50,730 nucleotides of DNA from Kocuria sp. p3-SID1428 (GTDB lineage Bacteria; Actinomycetota; Actinomycetes; Actinomycetales; Micrococcaceae): positions 1 to 50,730 of the forward strand of contig NZ_JALXVH010000016.1 of the NCBI RefSeq assembly GCF_025149945.1, given 5' to 3'. The notes beneath the pieces are model-generated. The model made no database searches and was not told where the DNA came from. It saw only the letters and a list, made by a program, of their open reading frames with translations. A program made the position numbers and the translations under genes. How positions within the stretch are numbered: position 1 is the first letter of the stretch; each line of letters begins with the position of its first letter. Of the stretch, positions 37,446 through 46,781 are shown piece after piece.

Positions 37446-38153
37446 TCAGACGAGCCAGGCGGTGTCGACCTCCCGCGGGTGCTGCTCGCCCCGACCGGCG
37501 TCAGCGGCGGCACGAGCCGCGCCCAGCACCAGTGCCATGGCCGCGGCGCCCGGGTCGACCACCCCCTGCGAAGCCTCTCCCACATAGCTGGCTCGACCGC
37601 GTCGGGCGAGGCTCTCAGCACTGCTGCGAGCGCCCTCGACCGCTGCGGCCTCGCCGGCTTCGAGGATGTGCTGCGAAGGCTCGCCGTCGTGCAGGCTCCG
37701 GCGCATGGCCTCCACTGCGGGAGCCAGGGCATCGACCATCGTCTTGTCCCCGACCTCGGCCTCGCCGTAGCGCTGCACGATCGCCTGCCCCGCAGCCAGG
37801 GCCTCGACGAGCTCCTCCACCTGCAGAGTGCCGTCCGCCTCACCAGCCTTGGCCAGCTCTCGGAAGAACACGCCGAACAGCGGACCGCTGGTGCCGCCCA
37901 CGGCGAGCCAGCCGCGATACAGCGCACTCAGCCACTGCCGGTAGGTGCTCGGCTGCTCCTGCTCGATCTCCCTGTCCAGCTGCGACAGCGCGGTGCGCAC
38001 ACTGGTGCCGAAGTCACCGTCGCCTGCTCGACGGTCCAGCTCGCCCAGGGCTTCGGCGTTCTCGCCCAGCAGCCGCTGCACGCCCTGCACGAATCGGCGC
38101 CCGAAGTCCTCGCCCAGGCCCTGAGCCGTCCCGGAACTCTCCTGCTCGGTCAT
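37446..38153 (-). CDS. dhaL: Dihydroxyacetone kinase ADP-binding subunit
   Basis: This is DhaL (DAK2 domain), 235 residues, the nucleotide-binding subunit that transfers phosphate to dihydroxyacetone bound on DhaK. The metal-binding aspartates are seen in ELDRRAGDGDFGTSVRTA (Asp40, Asp45, Asp47), followed by the helical bundle motifs GGTSGPLFGVFFREL and GDKTMVDALAPAVEAM. DhaL itself is intact. The ATG (38151-38153) has GAGGAGCAGAAG upstream and lies ten bases after the dhaK stop. Its natural partner dhaK is damaged at its 5' end (next entry), and no dhaM is seen in the window, so its activity here is doubtful. Confidence 0.93.
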   Translation of the reverse strand: MTEQESSGTAQGLGEDFGRRFVQGVQRLLGENAEALGELDRRAGDGDFGTSVRTALSQLDREIEQEQPSTYRQWLSALYRGWLAVGGTSGPLFGVFFRELAKAGEADGTLQVEELVEALAAGQAIVQRYGEAEVGDKTMVDALAPAVEAMRRSLHDGEPSQHILEAGEAAAVEGARSSAESLARRGRASYVGEASQGVVDPGAAAMALVLGAARAAADAGRGEQHPREVDTAWLV

Positions 38154-38163
38154 CTTCTGCTCC

Positions 38164-39003
38164 TCACCAGGTCAGGGCGGGGGTGCGCACGGGGGCGTCC
38201 CACAGCTGACGGGTCTGCGGATCCAGCGGCATCAGCGTGATCGACACGCCGTGCATGTCCAGGCTCGTGACGTACGAGCCCACGAGCCAGCGCCCGACGG
38301 ACAGTCCTTCGCCGCGGAGGCGATGGTGCGCCGCTCGCGCCACGAGGCTCAGCTCGAGCTGCGTGGCCGAGCCGAGGCCATTGACCACCACGAGCAGCTC
38401 CTGCCCCTGTTCCAGGCCCATCTGCTCGAGCAGCGGGTCGAGCAGATGATCCGTCAGCCCGTCGGCGTCGGTGAACTCGCCACGGCGGGCCGCGCGCTCG
38501 CCGTGGATGCCGACGCCGAGCTCGACCTCGTGGTCCTCGAGCTCGAACTGGGGGCGCCCGTCCCCCGGCGGGGTGCCCGCGGACAGCGCCAGGCTCATGG
38601 TCCGCGCCGAGGCTGCGGCGCGGCGGCCGATCTCGGCGACCTCGCTCAGCTCGGCTCCCTGCTCGGCTGCGGCCCCGCACAGCTTCTCCACGATCAGGGT
38701 GGCGGCGGTCCCCCGGCGGCCCGGTCCGCCGTCCGAGGAGTCGGTGGCCAGGTCGTCGTCGACCAGCACGATCTCGGTCTCGATGTCATCGTCGCCGGTG
38801 ATCTCGTCCGCGATCCGGAAGTTCAGGACGTCGCCGGTGTAGTTCTTGACGATCTGGACGACGCCGCGGCCCGAATCGGCGGCGCGCGTGGCCTCCAGGA
38901 CCTGCAGCGCGGTGGGGCTCGTGAACACGGCGCCCGCAACGGCCACGTCCAGCATGCCGCGCCCGACCATCCCCGCGTGCAGCGGCTCGTGCCCGGAGCC
39001 CCC
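38164..39003 (-). pseudogene. dhaK: Truncated dihydroxyacetone kinase subunit DhaK (5' end deleted)
   Basis: The reading frame encodes about 279 residues matching DhaK from residue 52 to the C-terminus (intact proteins have about 330). It retains GGSGHEPLHAG (with the catalytic His equivalent to E. coli His56), FTSPTALQVLEAT, VKNYTGDVLNF, VGIHGE (equivalent to the His218 that binds dihydroxyacetone) and the end LWDAPVRTPALTW. The first about 51 codons are missing, and upstream in frame there is only the sigA terminator region. The first ATG (38968-38970) is Met63, beyond His56. No GTG or TTG codon or ribosome-binding site precedes it, so it cannot make a functional subunit as it stands. The break is at 39003/39004. 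Confidence 0.85.
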
Positions 39004-39010
39004 GCGACGA

Positions 39011-39058
39011 CGACGGCCCCCGCCGCTGCCGTTCAGGCAGTCGGGACGGGGGCCGTCG
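39011..39058 (-). terminator. sigA terminator with nested hairpin
   Basis: A 12-bp stem (39011-39022 with 39047-39058; CGACGGCCCCCG and complement) encloses a second hairpin (CTGCC-GTTCA-GGCAG on the plus strand). It begins 28 bases after the sigA stop. The dhaK remnant starts only 7 bases further along on the minus strand. Confidence 0.8.
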
Positions 39059-39086
39059 CTCGAGGTGCGCGCAGGCGCGCTGCGGA

Positions 39087-40769
<1,683 letters not shown>

Positions 40770-40827
40770 TGTTGACCTTTCCTCACTAGACGAAGCGCCC
40801 GACTCACCGTCAGAACGCCTATGACCC

Positions 40828-40833
40828 TGTCAA
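40828..40833 (-). promoter_or_regulatory. TTGACA -35-like hexamer upstream of sigA
   Basis: A perfect TTGACA (complement of 40828-40833) lies 59 bases before the sigA start codon. The sequence at 17 or 18 bases downstream (ACGGTG, CGGTGA) is a poor -10, so its use as a vegetative promoter is uncertain. Confidence 0.25.
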
Positions 40834-40890
40834 GCCCTCAGCTTGCGCACACGCGCATCCGAGGGGCCTGAAGGGCCCACTGAGGGATCC

Positions 40891-40916
40891 AACCAGAGGC
40901 CGCCGCCATTTGTTCC
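40891..40916 (-). promoter_or_regulatory. SigR/SigH-type promoter motif upstream of sigA
   Basis: On the minus strand GGAAC (complement of 40912-40916), exactly 18 bases, then GTT (complement of 40891-40893) matches the actinobacterial SigR consensus GGAAY-N18-GTT. It would start transcription about 115 bases upstream of the sigA GTG. It is predicted from sequence alone. Confidence 0.5.
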
Positions 40917-41004
40917 GTGATTCTGCGATGTCGCGGATCTTTTTTCTCAGCCGTGCGGATCCGGACCTCGCGGCCTTCCCGCGGCGCTGCCGGCAGCCCC
41001 TGCT

Positions 41005-42306
41005 TCACCTGCGACGATGCCAGCTGCGCTGCGGATCGCCCGCCCATCGCGGCAGCGGATAGCGAGTCGCCAGCGCGTGAAGTCGCGCCACGCCCAGATG
41101 CCCCGGCACGGCATCAGCGGCCAGCTCGAGCCACTGCGTGGCCCGTGTCCCCCGGGCCCGGAAGCGCTCGAGGTGCGCGGTGGCCACCCATAGCCAGGCC
41201 TCGGCATCTGCGCCGGGCGCCGAGCGCCGTCCCTCCTCGTCGGCGCCGTGCAGCAGGTCCAGCAGCAGTTCGAGCACGCCTTCGCACTGCTGCACCCGCT
41301 CCCAGTCTGGCGTGCCCTCCCATTCGCCCTTGAGGACTTCGAGCATCCAGCCGAGATCCGCGCCATGCCCCGCACCATGTGCCATGGCCTGCAGCTGGCA
41401 CCAGGCCCGGAGGCAGCGGTCGTGCTCACCGCTCAGCACCGATACCGCGAGCGCGTCCGAACCCAGCGGATCCGTCAGGCAGACCAGCAGCTGCGCCTGG
41501 GCGCCGGCGTCCGAGGAGGCGACCCGCTCGGCGGCCGAGCGCGAGGAGGAGGCGCTGAGCAGGCGCTGCCAGGCCTCCAGGGACTCGGCCACCGGGACGG
41601 CGACGTCGCGGTGGAGGCAGTGGGCTGCCTGGGGCCCGGCCGCCCCGGGGCGAAGGCTCCACCGCTGCTCGAACTCGCGCACCAGTGCGCGGCAGTCCTC
41701 GACCCGCAGCTCGCTGCGCCCCGGCTCGGCGCGGGCGGGCCGCACCTCCGCAGCCGATGCGTCCACGCTGCTGCCGGTGACCACCAGCGCCGCCCACACC
41801 GCGCTCGAGCGGATCTCCTGCATGTCTCGGGCGATCCGCGGCTGCGCTTCGCTCAGGTCCGACCACTGCTCCTGCCCCACCTCCCAGCATCCGGCCATGC
41901 CGTAGCCGGACAGCGCCGCGGCCTCCCCCACGGCGTCGACGACCTGATCGTGCTGCAGCGTGCTCAGCGGCGATCCGTCGGTGAACAGGGCCAGGTAGAC
42001 GAGCTCGCCCGCGGGAACCCGCTCGAGCAGATCGCACAGCTCGGCAATCCACTCGAGCAGCGCCAGCTCATCGGCCAGCACTGCCTCCGTGGGCAGATCC
42101 ACGCGCAGGCACGGGCCGGGCTCGGTGTCGGTGCAGGTCAGCAGCACCACGGAGCGCCTGGGCCACTGCCCGAGCGTGTGCGGCATGATCGCCAGAACGT
42201 CTGCGGCTGTGCGTGCCACGGGTGTGAACGGGTCATGGTCGGGCTCCCGATCGGAGCCGGTGCGGACGGGGTGGGTGGAATCGCTGTGCGCGGCATCGGT
42301 GCTCAT
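41005..42306 (-). CDS. DUF4192 family protein
   Basis: This is a 433-residue soluble protein with the DUF4192 core beginning ADVLAIMPHTLGQWPRRSVVLL, followed by LRVDLPTEAVLADE and LVYLALFTDGSPLSTL, found in Actinobacteria beside sigA. Function is unknown. The C-terminal half is rich in Ala and Trp with predicted helices. I chose ATG 42304-42306 over the upstream ATG (42331-42333), since the family N-terminus is short and the extra codons lack a ribosome-binding site; neither start has a strong site. It lies downstream of the MFS gene with a 100-base gap, so it may be in the PAC2-MFS transcription unit. Confidence 0.88.
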   Translation of the reverse strand: MSTDAAHSDSTHPVRTGSDREPDHDPFTPVARTAADVLAIMPHTLGQWPRRSVVLLTCTDTEPGPCLRVDLPTEAVLADELALLEWIAELCDLLERVPAGELVYLALFTDGSPLSTLQHDQVVDAVGEAAALSGYGMAGCWEVGQEQWSDLSEAQPRIARDMQEIRSSAVWAALVVTGSSVDASAAEVRPARAEPGRSELRVEDCRALVREFEQRWSLRPGAAGPQAAHCLHRDVAVPVAESLEAWQRLLSASSSRSAAERVASSDAGAQAQLLVCLTDPLGSDALAVSVLSGEHDRCLRAWCQLQAMAHGAGHGADLGWMLEVLKGEWEGTPDWERVQQCEGVLELLLDLLHGADEEGRRSAPGADAEAWLWVATAHLERFRARGTRATQWLELAADAVPGHLGVARLHALATRYPLPRWAGDPQRSWHRRR

Positions 42307-42406
42307 GCACTGGAGCCTCGCCGTCGCGGCCATCCGCCGCCGTCGGTGGCACAGATCCGTGGAGGCCTCTGCCCGGGCGGAGGCGGGGACGGCGGCTGTG
42401 GAGCCC

Positions 42407-43702
42407 TCAGACTGCGTTGGCGCCGTACTTGCTGCGAACCCGTCGGGCGAAGACCAGGCAGAAGCCCGATCCCACGGCCGTGACCAGCAGCTGCGTGGCC
42501 ATGGCCACGCGGAACGACATCGGCGAATACAGCTCCTCGCTCAACCCCAGGCCCAGCTGCAGATCCAGCGCGGCGCCGATGAGGAAGATCGCGATCAGGG
42601 CGGCCACAAAGCCTCCGACATTGGCGACCCCGGTCGCGGTGCCGGCCCGGCGCACAGGCGTGAACGACTGGATCACGTTGAAGGCGAGCATGGAGGCAGG
42701 CAGCGAGATCGCGATCAGCACGACGGCCGCGACCACCACGGGCAGCGGTGCCATGCCGGGCCACAGCAGCAGCACGAGCCATGCAGCCGCACCCAGTCCG
42801 ATGATGGTGAACGACAGGCGCATCCGACGCTGCGGGGCGCGCGAGACGATCCCCCCGAGCACCAGGCCCACCACGATGTTGGCCAGCACGAAGAACGTCA
42901 TCACGAACGAGGCCTCCCCCAAGGAGAGGCCCTGTGCGTACTCCAGGTAGGGGTAGCCCCACATCAGACCGAAGACGTTGCCGGTGAACTGGATGGTGAA
43001 GTGCAGCCAGAACGCCAGTCCGATCGAGGGGTCGCGCAGGCAGCGCTGCACCTGGATGCGCACTCGCCGCAGGGTCGTGGGCCGATCGCTGCGAGCAGAG
43101 CCCTGCGGCGTGTCGCGCAGGAAGGCCAGCACGAGCACCAGGGTCAGCACGGACAGCCCGGCCATGGACAGGAAGGACGGTACCCAGCCGGCGGCCGAGA
43201 GCAGGAGGCTGAAGGGCACGACCGACAGCAGCTGGCCCAGATTGCCGACCGCGCCGACCGCCATGGTCACCATGGGCGAATAGCGCAGGGAGAACCAGGC
43301 CGGGACGATCTTCAGCACGCACACGAAGGTCATGGCATCGCCGGCGCCGACGAACACGCGGGCGGCGACCCCCGCGCCGATCGACTCCGCGAATGCCAGG
43401 ATCAGCTGCCCGATGATCATCAGCCCGGCGCCGATGGAGACCATCCGCCGGGTCCCCAGCCGGTCGACCAGCACGCCGACGGGGATCTGCATGCCGGCGT
43501 AGATCAGTACCTGCAGCATCGTGAACAGGGACAGCTCGGAGGCCGCGGCGCCGAAGCGATCCGCCGCCTCGGTCGAGGCCACGCCGAAGCTCGTGCGCTG
43601 GGCCACCGCGATCATGTAGGCGAAGACGCCCACCCCCATCACGAGGAAGGCGGTGGGCGAGTCGCGCAACGGGACGGGACGGCCAGATGCAGCCCCCGTC
43701 AC
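42407..43702 (-). CDS. Major facilitator superfamily transporter
   Basis: This is a 431-residue protein with 12 predicted membrane helices. The MFS loop motif between helices 2 and 3 is VGVLVDRLGTRRMV, and the second half has an equivalent loop. The substrate is unknown; the sequence does not fit a sugar or drug-efflux signature that I can name. The GTG start (43700-43702) overlaps the PAC2 stop (TCAC at 43699-43702), implying translational coupling with the PAC2 protein. No signal peptide or periplasmic domain is seen. Confidence 0.92.
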   Translation of the reverse strand: MTGAASGRPVPLRDSPTAFLVMGVGVFAYMIAVAQRTSFGVASTEAADRFGAAASELSLFTMLQVLIYAGMQIPVGVLVDRLGTRRMVSIGAGLMIIGQLILAFAESIGAGVAARVFVGAGDAMTFVCVLKIVPAWFSLRYSPMVTMAVGAVGNLGQLLSVVPFSLLLSAAGWVPSFLSMAGLSVLTLVLVLAFLRDTPQGSARSDRPTTLRRVRIQVQRCLRDPSIGLAFWLHFTIQFTGNVFGLMWGYPYLEYAQGLSLGEASFVMTFFVLANIVVGLVLGGIVSRAPQRRMRLSFTIIGLGAAAWLVLLLWPGMAPLPVVVAAVVLIAISLPASMLAFNVIQSFTPVRRAGTATGVANVGGFVAALIAIFLIGAALDLQLGLGLSEELYSPMSFRVAMATQLLVTAVGSGFCLVFARRVRSKYGANAV

Positions 43703-44619
43703 AGGTCGTCGGTCTCCGAGCGCTGCGCCAGGAAGGCCTCGGCGGCAGCGCCGATCTCATCGGCGTCGGGCAGCTCGTCGGCATCGCCGGCCAGCAGGGA
43801 GCGCGGCCGCGCCCCGTCGACCGCCTCGTCATAGCGCTGCTCGAGCTGGGAGATCACAGCCTGGATCTCCGGGGATTCCGCCACCTGCTCCTCGATGCGC
43901 TGCAGGGCCTCGCGGCTGTCATCGCGCAGAGCATCGGTGGGCAGGGTCAGGGCCGTGGCGGCGGAGAAGTGCTCGAAGGCGGTCACCGCGATCTGCGGCA
44001 GCGTGGCCTCGGCCATGTACTGCGGAACGTGCACGGAGAAGCCCACGTGATCGATCCCGGCCTCGGCCAGGCGGATCTCGAGCTGCTGGGCCACCGAGGA
44101 GCTCATCTCGATGATCGGCAGCTTGGAGAAGCCCGAGCTCACCAGATCCGTGCGCGAGCCGTGCGGGGTCACCAGGAAGGGTCGGGTGTGCGGCACGGGC
44201 ATGGGGAATCCCGTGACATCGGTGACGATCGAGGTGTCCAAGCGCTGCACCAGCTCCATGACCGCATCCAGGAAGCGCTCCCACAGCAGGTCCGGCTCCG
44301 GCCCGCACAGCACCGTGAAGTGCTGGCCCAGAGGGTCCGTCACCAGATGCAGGGCCAGCTCCGGACTCTCGACGCGCTCGAAGTGGTCCTCGACGAAGCG
44401 CACGTGCGGCCGCCGGGCCCGGTAGTCGTGCAGCTGATCGGTGTCGAAGCTGGCGAGGACCTCCGAGGGCAGCTGCCCCAGCAGGGTCTCGCGCACCTGC
44501 TCCGCAAGATGACCGGCATCGGCGTAGCCGGACAGGGCCACGATCATGGGAGCGCCGTGCAGCCGGGGGTCATCGAGCAGGCTCCGGTTCGCCAGGTACA
44601 GCTCGGATGCATCAGCCAC
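43699..44619 (-). CDS. PAC2 family protein
   Basis: This is a 306-residue protein of the proteasome-assembly-chaperone 2 family. N-terminal APMIVALSGYADAGHLAEQV and central VVTDVTGFPMPVPHTR-like sequence (TSIVTDVTGFPMPVPHTRP), plus VGFSVHVPQYMAEA, are the PAC2 hallmarks. A helical acidic tail ends ELPDADEIGAAAEAFLAQ. Actinobacterial PAC2 proteins are of unknown function; a proteasome or ATP-grasp link has been proposed. The start is GTG 44617-44619 with GGAG five bases upstream. A GGAAT-N19-GTT motif lies about 70-95 bases before the start. It is divergent from pepA. Confidence 0.92.
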   Translation of the reverse strand: MADASELYLANRSLLDDPRLHGAPMIVALSGYADAGHLAEQVRETLLGQLPSEVLASFDTDQLHDYRARRPHVRFVEDHFERVESPELALHLVTDPLGQHFTVLCGPEPDLLWERFLDAVMELVQRLDTSIVTDVTGFPMPVPHTRPFLVTPHGSRTDLVSSGFSKLPIIEMSSSVAQQLEIRLAEAGIDHVGFSVHVPQYMAEATLPQIAVTAFEHFSAATALTLPTDALRDDSREALQRIEEQVAESPEIQAVISQLEQRYDEAVDGARPRSLLAGDADELPDADEIGAAAEAFLAQRSETDDL

Positions 44620-44932
44620 AGTTGCTCCTCCATCGACGTGCCGTGCGCCGCCCCGATCTTCCGGGGCCGACGCCTCAGCTCAAGGCAACGGCCCGACGGC
44701 AGCGTTCTATTCCGCGCCCGCCTCCGCAGCGGCGGCAGGTCCTCAGTCTCGCACCCGCCCCTAGCCGGTGCCGACTCGCCGTGCCCTGTCCGAGACCCCG
44801 GCTACCCTCGAGCACATGACGCGGCGAGCCGCTGGGACTTCAGCACGACCGGCCAGCGGCTCCGCTGCAGGACCGATGCACGCCCTGATCGCGCGAGGAC
44901 GCCGATCATCTCACCGAGGAAGAGGACAGCCC
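44620..44932. other. Divergent region between the PAC2 gene and pepA
   Basis: These 313 bases contain two promoter candidates. On the plus strand TACCCT (44803-44808) is 7 bases before an ATG at 44816 that is in frame with pepA. On the minus strand GGAAT (complement of 44709-44713), 19 bases, then GTT (complement of 44687-44689) resembles a SigR-type promoter for PAC2, one base longer than consensus. Confidence 0.5.
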
Positions 44933-46576
44933 ATGGCCCGCACCCCGTCCAGCTCCCCCGCTCGCCGCCGCGTAGGCGCCGAGACCCCGCCCGCGCTCAT
45001 CGATCTCGTGCCCACGAGCGGGCTGAGCCTGAGCAGCAGCACCAAGAAGCTCTCCTCCGTGTCCGCCGACGCCCTCGTGCTCGGCGTGGAGAAGACCCCC
45101 GACGGCCCCGTCGTGGCCCTTCCGCTGGAGGCCAAGGGCCTTCCTGCCGATCTGCAGCTGCAGGCGGAGGCGCTGCGGATCTCCGGGGCCGCCGATGAGG
45201 TCCGCACCCTGCCCGCGCCATCGGGCTCCGCCTGGCCGGTCATTGTGCTGAGCGGACTGGGCGACGGCCGCGAGACCGACTCGCGCGCCGAGTCGCTGCG
45301 TCGCGCCGCCGGTGCTGCCGCCCGCGCCCTGGCCGGGCGCGAGCACGCCGTGCTGGCCCTGCCCGCCCAGGACCTCGCCGAAGCAGCCGCTGTGGCCGAG
45401 GGCGCCGCTCTCGGTGCGTTCGCCTTCACCGCGCAGAAGCACTCGACCCGCACGCCCGGAGATGCCCCGCTGCGCCGAGCCACGATCGCCGCGGCAAGCC
45501 TTCCCGCGGACGAGCTCGCTCCCGTTCTGACCCGCGCGGAGAACCTGGGGCGGGCCGTGGCACTGTCGCGCACACTGACCGATCTGTCCCCGGACACGGT
45601 GTATCCGCACAGCTTCGCCGAGCTGGCTCGCGATCTCGCGGCCGCGACCTCCACCGGGGCCAAGGGCCGGCTCTCGGTCGAGGTCCTGGCCGAGGACGAG
45701 CTCGCCGCCGGCGGCTACGGCGGCCTGATGGGCGTGGGCCAGGGAGCGGCGCACCCGCCGCGCCTGGTGCGCATCGGCTGGGAGCCGGCCAAGCCGGTGG
45801 ACCACGTGGCGCTGGTGGGCAAGGGCATCACGTTCGACTCCGGCGGCCTGTCGCTGAAGCCCGGGGCGTCCATGATGACCATGAAGTCGGACATGTCAGG
45901 GGCCGCCACCGTGCTGGCCACGGTGCTGGCCGCCGCCGAGGCAGGGCTTCCCGTGGCCACCACGGGCTGGCTGTGCCTGGCCGAGAACATGCCCTCGGGC
46001 ACCGCAACCCGCCCCGGCGACGTCCTGCGCATCCGCGGAGGGCGCACCGTCGAGGTCCTGAACACCGACGCCGAGGGCCGGCTGGTGCTGGCCGACGGCC
46101 TCGTCGCCGCCCGCGAGGAGGATCCGGGCCTGCTCATCGACGTCGCCACGCTGACGGGTGCTCAGATGATCGCCCTCGGCAAGCGCACCGCGGGAGTCAT
46201 GGGCGATGACGATGCCGTCGAGGCGCTGCTGTCGGCCTCGGTCGACTCGGGCGAGTCCCTGTGGCCCATGCCGCTGCCGCATCACCTGCGCGCCTCGCTG
46301 GACTCGCACGTGGCCGATCTGAAGAACATCGGCGACCGCGAGGGCGGGATGCTGGTGGCCGGGCTGTTCCTGCAGGAGTTCGGCGGCGCCGAGCACACCG
46401 ACTCGGCCGATGATCTGCGCCCCGAGGGCCCTGCCGGCCCCTGGGCGCACCTGGACATCGCCGGACCGTCGTTCAACGAGGACTCCCCGTGGGGCTATAC
46501 CCCTCGCCAGGGCACGGGCATGGGCCTCCTGACCCTGTTCCGGACCCTCGAGCTCGTGGCCGGACGACCGGTCTGA
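44933..46576 (+). CDS. pepA: Leucyl aminopeptidase (M17 family)
   Basis: This is a cytosolic two-metal aminopeptidase of the M17/PepA family, 547 residues from the ATG at 44933, preceded by AGAGGACAGCCC. Metal and catalytic residues are seen in GKGITFDSGGLSLKPG (Lys and Asp), MKSDMSGAATVLA (Asp), and NTDAEGRLVLADGL (Asp/Glu and the catalytic Arg). The N-terminal macrodomain-like part is the less conserved, Ala-rich section. An in-frame ATG at 44816, placed 7 bases after a -10-like box, would add 39 Arg/Ala/Ser-rich residues. The protein is longer than typical M17 enzymes (about 500). A strong terminator follows. Confidence 0.95.
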   Translation: MARTPSSSPARRRVGAETPPALIDLVPTSGLSLSSSTKKLSSVSADALVLGVEKTPDGPVVALPLEAKGLPADLQLQAEALRISGAADEVRTLPAPSGSAWPVIVLSGLGDGRETDSRAESLRRAAGAAARALAGREHAVLALPAQDLAEAAAVAEGAALGAFAFTAQKHSTRTPGDAPLRRATIAAASLPADELAPVLTRAENLGRAVALSRTLTDLSPDTVYPHSFAELARDLAAATSTGAKGRLSVEVLAEDELAAGGYGGLMGVGQGAAHPPRLVRIGWEPAKPVDHVALVGKGITFDSGGLSLKPGASMMTMKSDMSGAATVLATVLAAAEAGLPVATTGWLCLAENMPSGTATRPGDVLRIRGGRTVEVLNTDAEGRLVLADGLVAAREEDPGLLIDVATLTGAQMIALGKRTAGVMGDDDAVEALLSASVDSGESLWPMPLPHHLRASLDSHVADLKNIGDREGGMLVAGLFLQEFGGAEHTDSADDLRPEGPAGPWAHLDIAGPSFNEDSPWGYTPRQGTGMGLLTLFRTLELVAGRPV

Positions 46577-46607
46577 GCAGACTCGAGCACGCTCGCCGTG
46601 TGAGCAA

Positions 46608-46643
46608 TGCCGCACGGCCGGCCTCCGGGCAGGCCGTGCGGCA
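46608..46643 (+). terminator. Terminator of pepA
   Basis: Perfect 12-bp arms (TGCCGCACGGCC at 46608-46619 and complement at 46632-46643) around a 12-base loop, 32 bases after the pepA stop. Confidence 0.8.
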
Positions 46644-46680
46644 CGGTCGTCACCCGCATGGCGCGCGCGTGCGACGGGGC

Positions 46681-46686
46681 TAGACT
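46681..46686 (+). promoter_or_regulatory. Putative lpdA promoter -10 element
   Basis: TAGACT at 46681-46686, about 95 bases before the lpdA GTG and just after the pepA terminator, so it would give a leader of nearly 90 bases. No good -35. Confidence 0.5.
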
Positions 46687-46781
46687 GACGAACAGAACCG
46701 AGGCCTCTGCACGGCATATCAGGGGCACGCACGGCGACGACGCCGGGCGCACGTGGAACAGATCGCAAGGGAGCGTCATCC

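Noticed and set aside
38150..38680. A 176-codon frame over the end of dhaK
   Set aside because: It is a frame-shifted shadow of the dhaK remnant; its translation is Arg/Pro-rich without motifs.
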